Assembly (NCBI RefSeq): GCF_009695635.1
Contig: NZ_VUNN01000004.1
Span: forward strand, 62,001-126,000
DNA length: 64,000 nucleotides
DNA from: Bullifex porci
Lineage (GTDB): Bacteria > Spirochaetota > Spirochaetia > Sphaerochaetales > Sphaerochaetaceae
Direction of reading: 5' to 3'
A program made the position numbers and the translations under genes. A model generated the notes under the pieces. It was not told the DNA's origin. It worked only from the letters and a program-made list of their open reading frames with translations, and did not search any database. Numbering within the stretch: position 1 is the stretch's first letter; each line of letters begins with the position of its first letter. Positions 62,479-64,000 of this stretch are shown here, piece after piece.

Positions 62479-62577
62479 ATGACTTTTCCATATATTTTAA
62501 GCTCAAAAATCATGACTTTTCCATATATTTTTAGGGAGGAAAGCATGACTTTTCTATAATTTTAGGAGAAATTCTTG
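62479..62577. repeat. Three direct repeats with a 33-bp period
   Basis: Units start ATGACTTTTCCATATATTTT at 62479 and 62512, and ATGACTTTTCTATAATTTTA at 62545. The third runs into the 3' end of the acetyltransferase gene (stop at 62554). They lie just upstream of the decayed ATPase gene. Confidence 0.75.
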
Positions 62578-62988
62578 CACAGGGTATCCAAATTCTTCAG
62601 TTAGTTTACCTTCCTTAAATCCAATATTCTTATAAAAGGCTCTAGCTGAAAAACCCTTGCTATCACCTTCTCTATAGGTTGTAACAATTACTTCACGATT
62701 TCTATCAAGAAGAGGAAGCATATATTCAATCATTTCTTTTGCAATATGCTTTCTTCTATAAGACGGATCAACTGCTAAAAAGCAAATCATATTTAATTCT
62801 TTAGAAAACAATAGTGTTCCTACTATTTTTTCTTCATCCTTAGCACAGATAGCTTCTTTTCTTTCTATAAATTCAATTACAGTTTTTCTATGCTCATCCA
62901 TCACAAGGCCAGGAAATAAATCCTTTACCTTATCAACAAGAATCATCCAGGAATCAATATCTAAATAAGATGCAAAATCAATTTTCAT
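62554..62988 (-). CDS. GNAT family N-acetyltransferase
   Basis: The protein has 144 residues. The acetyl-CoA loop is in FLAVDPSYRRKHIAKEMIEYMLP (R-x-x-x-x-A variant of Q/R-x-x-G-x-G/A), and ARAFYKNIGFKEGKL is the usual C-terminal motif B end. The acceptor is unknown. Its 3' end overlaps the last unit of the 33-bp repeats, so the repeats may have altered the natural C-terminus. The gene follows the PFOR terminator and should have its own promoter. No Shine-Dalgarno site is seen. Confidence 0.85.
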   Translation of the reverse strand: MKIDFASYLDIDSWMILVDKVKDLFPGLVMDEHRKTVIEFIERKEAICAKDEEKIVGTLLFSKELNMICFLAVDPSYRRKHIAKEMIEYMLPLLDRNREVIVTTYREGDSKGFSARAFYKNIGFKEGKLTEEFGYPVQEFLLKL

Positions 62989-63004
62989 AAAACATATATC
63001 TATA

Positions 63005-63032
63005 AAAAAGGGAGCTCCGAAGAACTCCCTTT
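63005..63032 (-). terminator. Terminator of PFOR with UUCG loop
   Basis: On the minus strand GGGAGTTC-TTCG-GAGCTCCC forms an eight-base-pair stem (one G-T pair) closed by a UUCG tetraloop, with TTTTTT after it. Confidence 0.92.
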
Positions 63033-63053
63033 ATAGCTAGGTAAAAATCTCTA

Positions 63054-64000
63054 TTAGAGAATTTCACCCATAACTGCACCACACTTCTCGTAGAATGCAA
63101 GTCTTTCCTTAGCATCAGCTGCTGCCTTTGAGAAGAGTTCATCAGCTTCGCTTGGGTTAGTCTTGTAGAGTGATGAGTAACGAACTTCGCCCTTAATGAA
63201 GTCAACATAGTCGCTTGTAGCTGGCTTTGTTTCCCATGTGAACTTCTTACCTGCTTCGCCTTTTGGATTGAAGCGGTAGAGTGGCCAGTAACCAGCCTCA
63301 ACAGCCTTCTTAGCCTCAACCTGGCTGAAGCGCATGTTGATACCGTGGTTGATACATGGAGCATAGCAGAATACGATTGAAGGACCATTGTAAGCAACTG
63401 CTTCCTGGAGGCACTTCTGAGCCTGCTGTCTGTTATAACCAAGAGCACAAGATGCAACATATACATAACCATAGCTCATGCACATGAAGCCCATGTTCTT
63501 CTTACCAAGCTTCTTACCAGAGTTAGCGAACTTAGCAACTGCTGAGATAGGAGTTGACTTAGAAGCCTGTCCACCTGTGTTAGAGTAAACTTCTGTATCG
63601 AGTACGAGGATTGTAACGTTCTTACCAGAAGCAACAACATGGTCAACACCACCGTAACCAATATCGTATGCCCAACCATCACCACCGATGATGAGAACGT
63701 TCTTCTCAGCGAAGTAATCCTGGAGCTCTACAATCTTATCGAGGAGAGCCTGTGCTTCTGCATCAGCTGCCTTCTCGTTAGCAAGAACTGCCTGGAGATC
63801 CTTCTGAGCCTGGATAGAAGCTTCAGTCATATCATCCCAAAGACCATAGCACTTCTCGATAGCAGCCTTAAGCTCAGCTGAACAACCCTTAGCAATGTAT
63901 GCATCACACTTGCTTCTTAAGAGGCCTCTGTTAGCATCGATAGCGAGTCTCATACCAAGACCATACTCTGCGTTATCTTCGAAGAGTGAGTTACCCCAAG
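63054..64000 (-). CDS. nifJ: Pyruvate:ferredoxin (flavodoxin) oxidoreductase, N-terminus cut by window edge
   Basis: Only the last ~315 residues are in the window; the frame is open to base 64000. This is the thiamine-diphosphate-binding domain: IGGDGWAYDIGYGGVDHVV (GDG motif with the Mg/TPP ligands), LDTEVYSNTGGQASKSTP, and IVFCYAPCINHGIN with the conserved Cys that binds the proximal Fe-S cluster. C-terminal FTWETKPATSDYVDFIKGEV and an Ala/Lys-rich tail complete the single-chain PFOR. The enzyme turns pyruvate and CoA into acetyl-CoA, CO2 and reduced ferredoxin in anaerobes. The composition is less AT-rich than its neighbours, as expected for an abundant enzyme. Confidence 0.97.
   Translation of the reverse strand, partial: WGNSLFEDNAEYGLGMRLAIDANRGLLRSKCDAYIAKGCSAELKAAIEKCYGLWDDMTEASIQAQKDLQAVLANEKAADAEAQALLDKIVELQDYFAEKNVLIIGGDGWAYDIGYGGVDHVVASGKNVTILVLDTEVYSNTGGQASKSTPISAVAKFANSGKKLGKKNMGFMCMSYGYVYVASCALGYNRQQAQKCLQEAVAYNGPSIVFCYAPCINHGINMRFSQVEAKKAVEAGYWPLYRFNPKGEAGKKFTWETKPATSDYVDFIKGEVRYSSLYKTNPSEADELFSKAAADAKERLAFYEKCGAVMGEIL

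Overview
The window is about 64 kb of AT-rich bacterial chromosome with dense, short-spaced genes. It is cut through two genes: glycogen synthase at the left edge and pyruvate:ferredoxin oxidoreductase at the right. The best guess is a fermentative, host- or gut-associated spirochaete, perhaps a relative of Sphaerochaeta or Treponema. The reasons are the low GC, the two solute-binding proteins whose signal peptides end in FAQGASE and FANGQSE (a style I associate with that phylum), the PFOR, glycogen and sugar-ABC metabolism, and the Rpn-type nuclease and AAA-ATPase remnants. This is inference, because no rRNA or other decisive marker lies in the window.

Layout. 1-5955: glgA (partial), an MFS carrier, an AEC-type carrier, an FkbM-type methyltransferase and a MATE exporter. 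6015-20473: a carbohydrate locus with an iron-type alcohol dehydrogenase, two CUT1 ABC permeases, a bacterial ADP-dependent sugar kinase, an IS110-family element beside a decayed nuclease gene, an IlvD/Edd dehydratase and a mannose-6-phosphate-type isomerase, a DeoR regulator, an AraC regulator, an FGGY kinase, a class II aldolase and a solute-binding protein. Two nearly identical 21-bp sites (15263-15283 and 20568-20588) tie the DeoR regulator to two of these operons. 20816-25307: an esterase, a DUF234-type ATPase and a GH20 hexosaminidase. 25930-31019: one tight operon, ligA - aminotransferase - ModE-like HTH - phosphofructokinase. 31099-34419: a three-gene molybdenum-hydroxylase-like set whose large subunit has lost the usual active-site motifs. 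34420-38299: a small membrane protein/HTH pair, 52-bp tandem repeats, and an Rpn-type nuclease gene split by an IS1634-type element flanked by an 80-bp direct repeat. 38416-51175: a glycan-use locus (large unrecognised protein, AraC-epimerase fusion, MFS, GH38 alpha-mannosidase, GH105 uronyl hydrolase, ABC permeases and binding protein) with an identical 16-bp site at both ends. 51502-60200: housekeeping genes dnaE, a YggT protein, recG, rsmD, an acyl-ACP thioesterase, slyX and a WYL regulator. 60222-64000: a frameshifted chloramphenicol-acetyltransferase-like gene, an M42 peptidase, a decayed AAA ATPase, 33-bp tandem repeats, a GNAT protein and the end of PFOR.

How the parts work together. 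Both sugar loci import oligosaccharides or sugars through CUT1 ABC systems that lack their own ATPase gene, so a shared ATPase elsewhere is implied. The first locus could take a ketose or polyol through dehydrogenase, FGGY kinase, ADP-dependent kinase and aldolase to triose phosphates. The second trims unsaturated uronides and mannosides. About ten genes lack a Shine-Dalgarno site and instead carry a sigma70-like -10 box six to eight bases before the ATG, which suggests that leaderless mRNAs are common in this genome.
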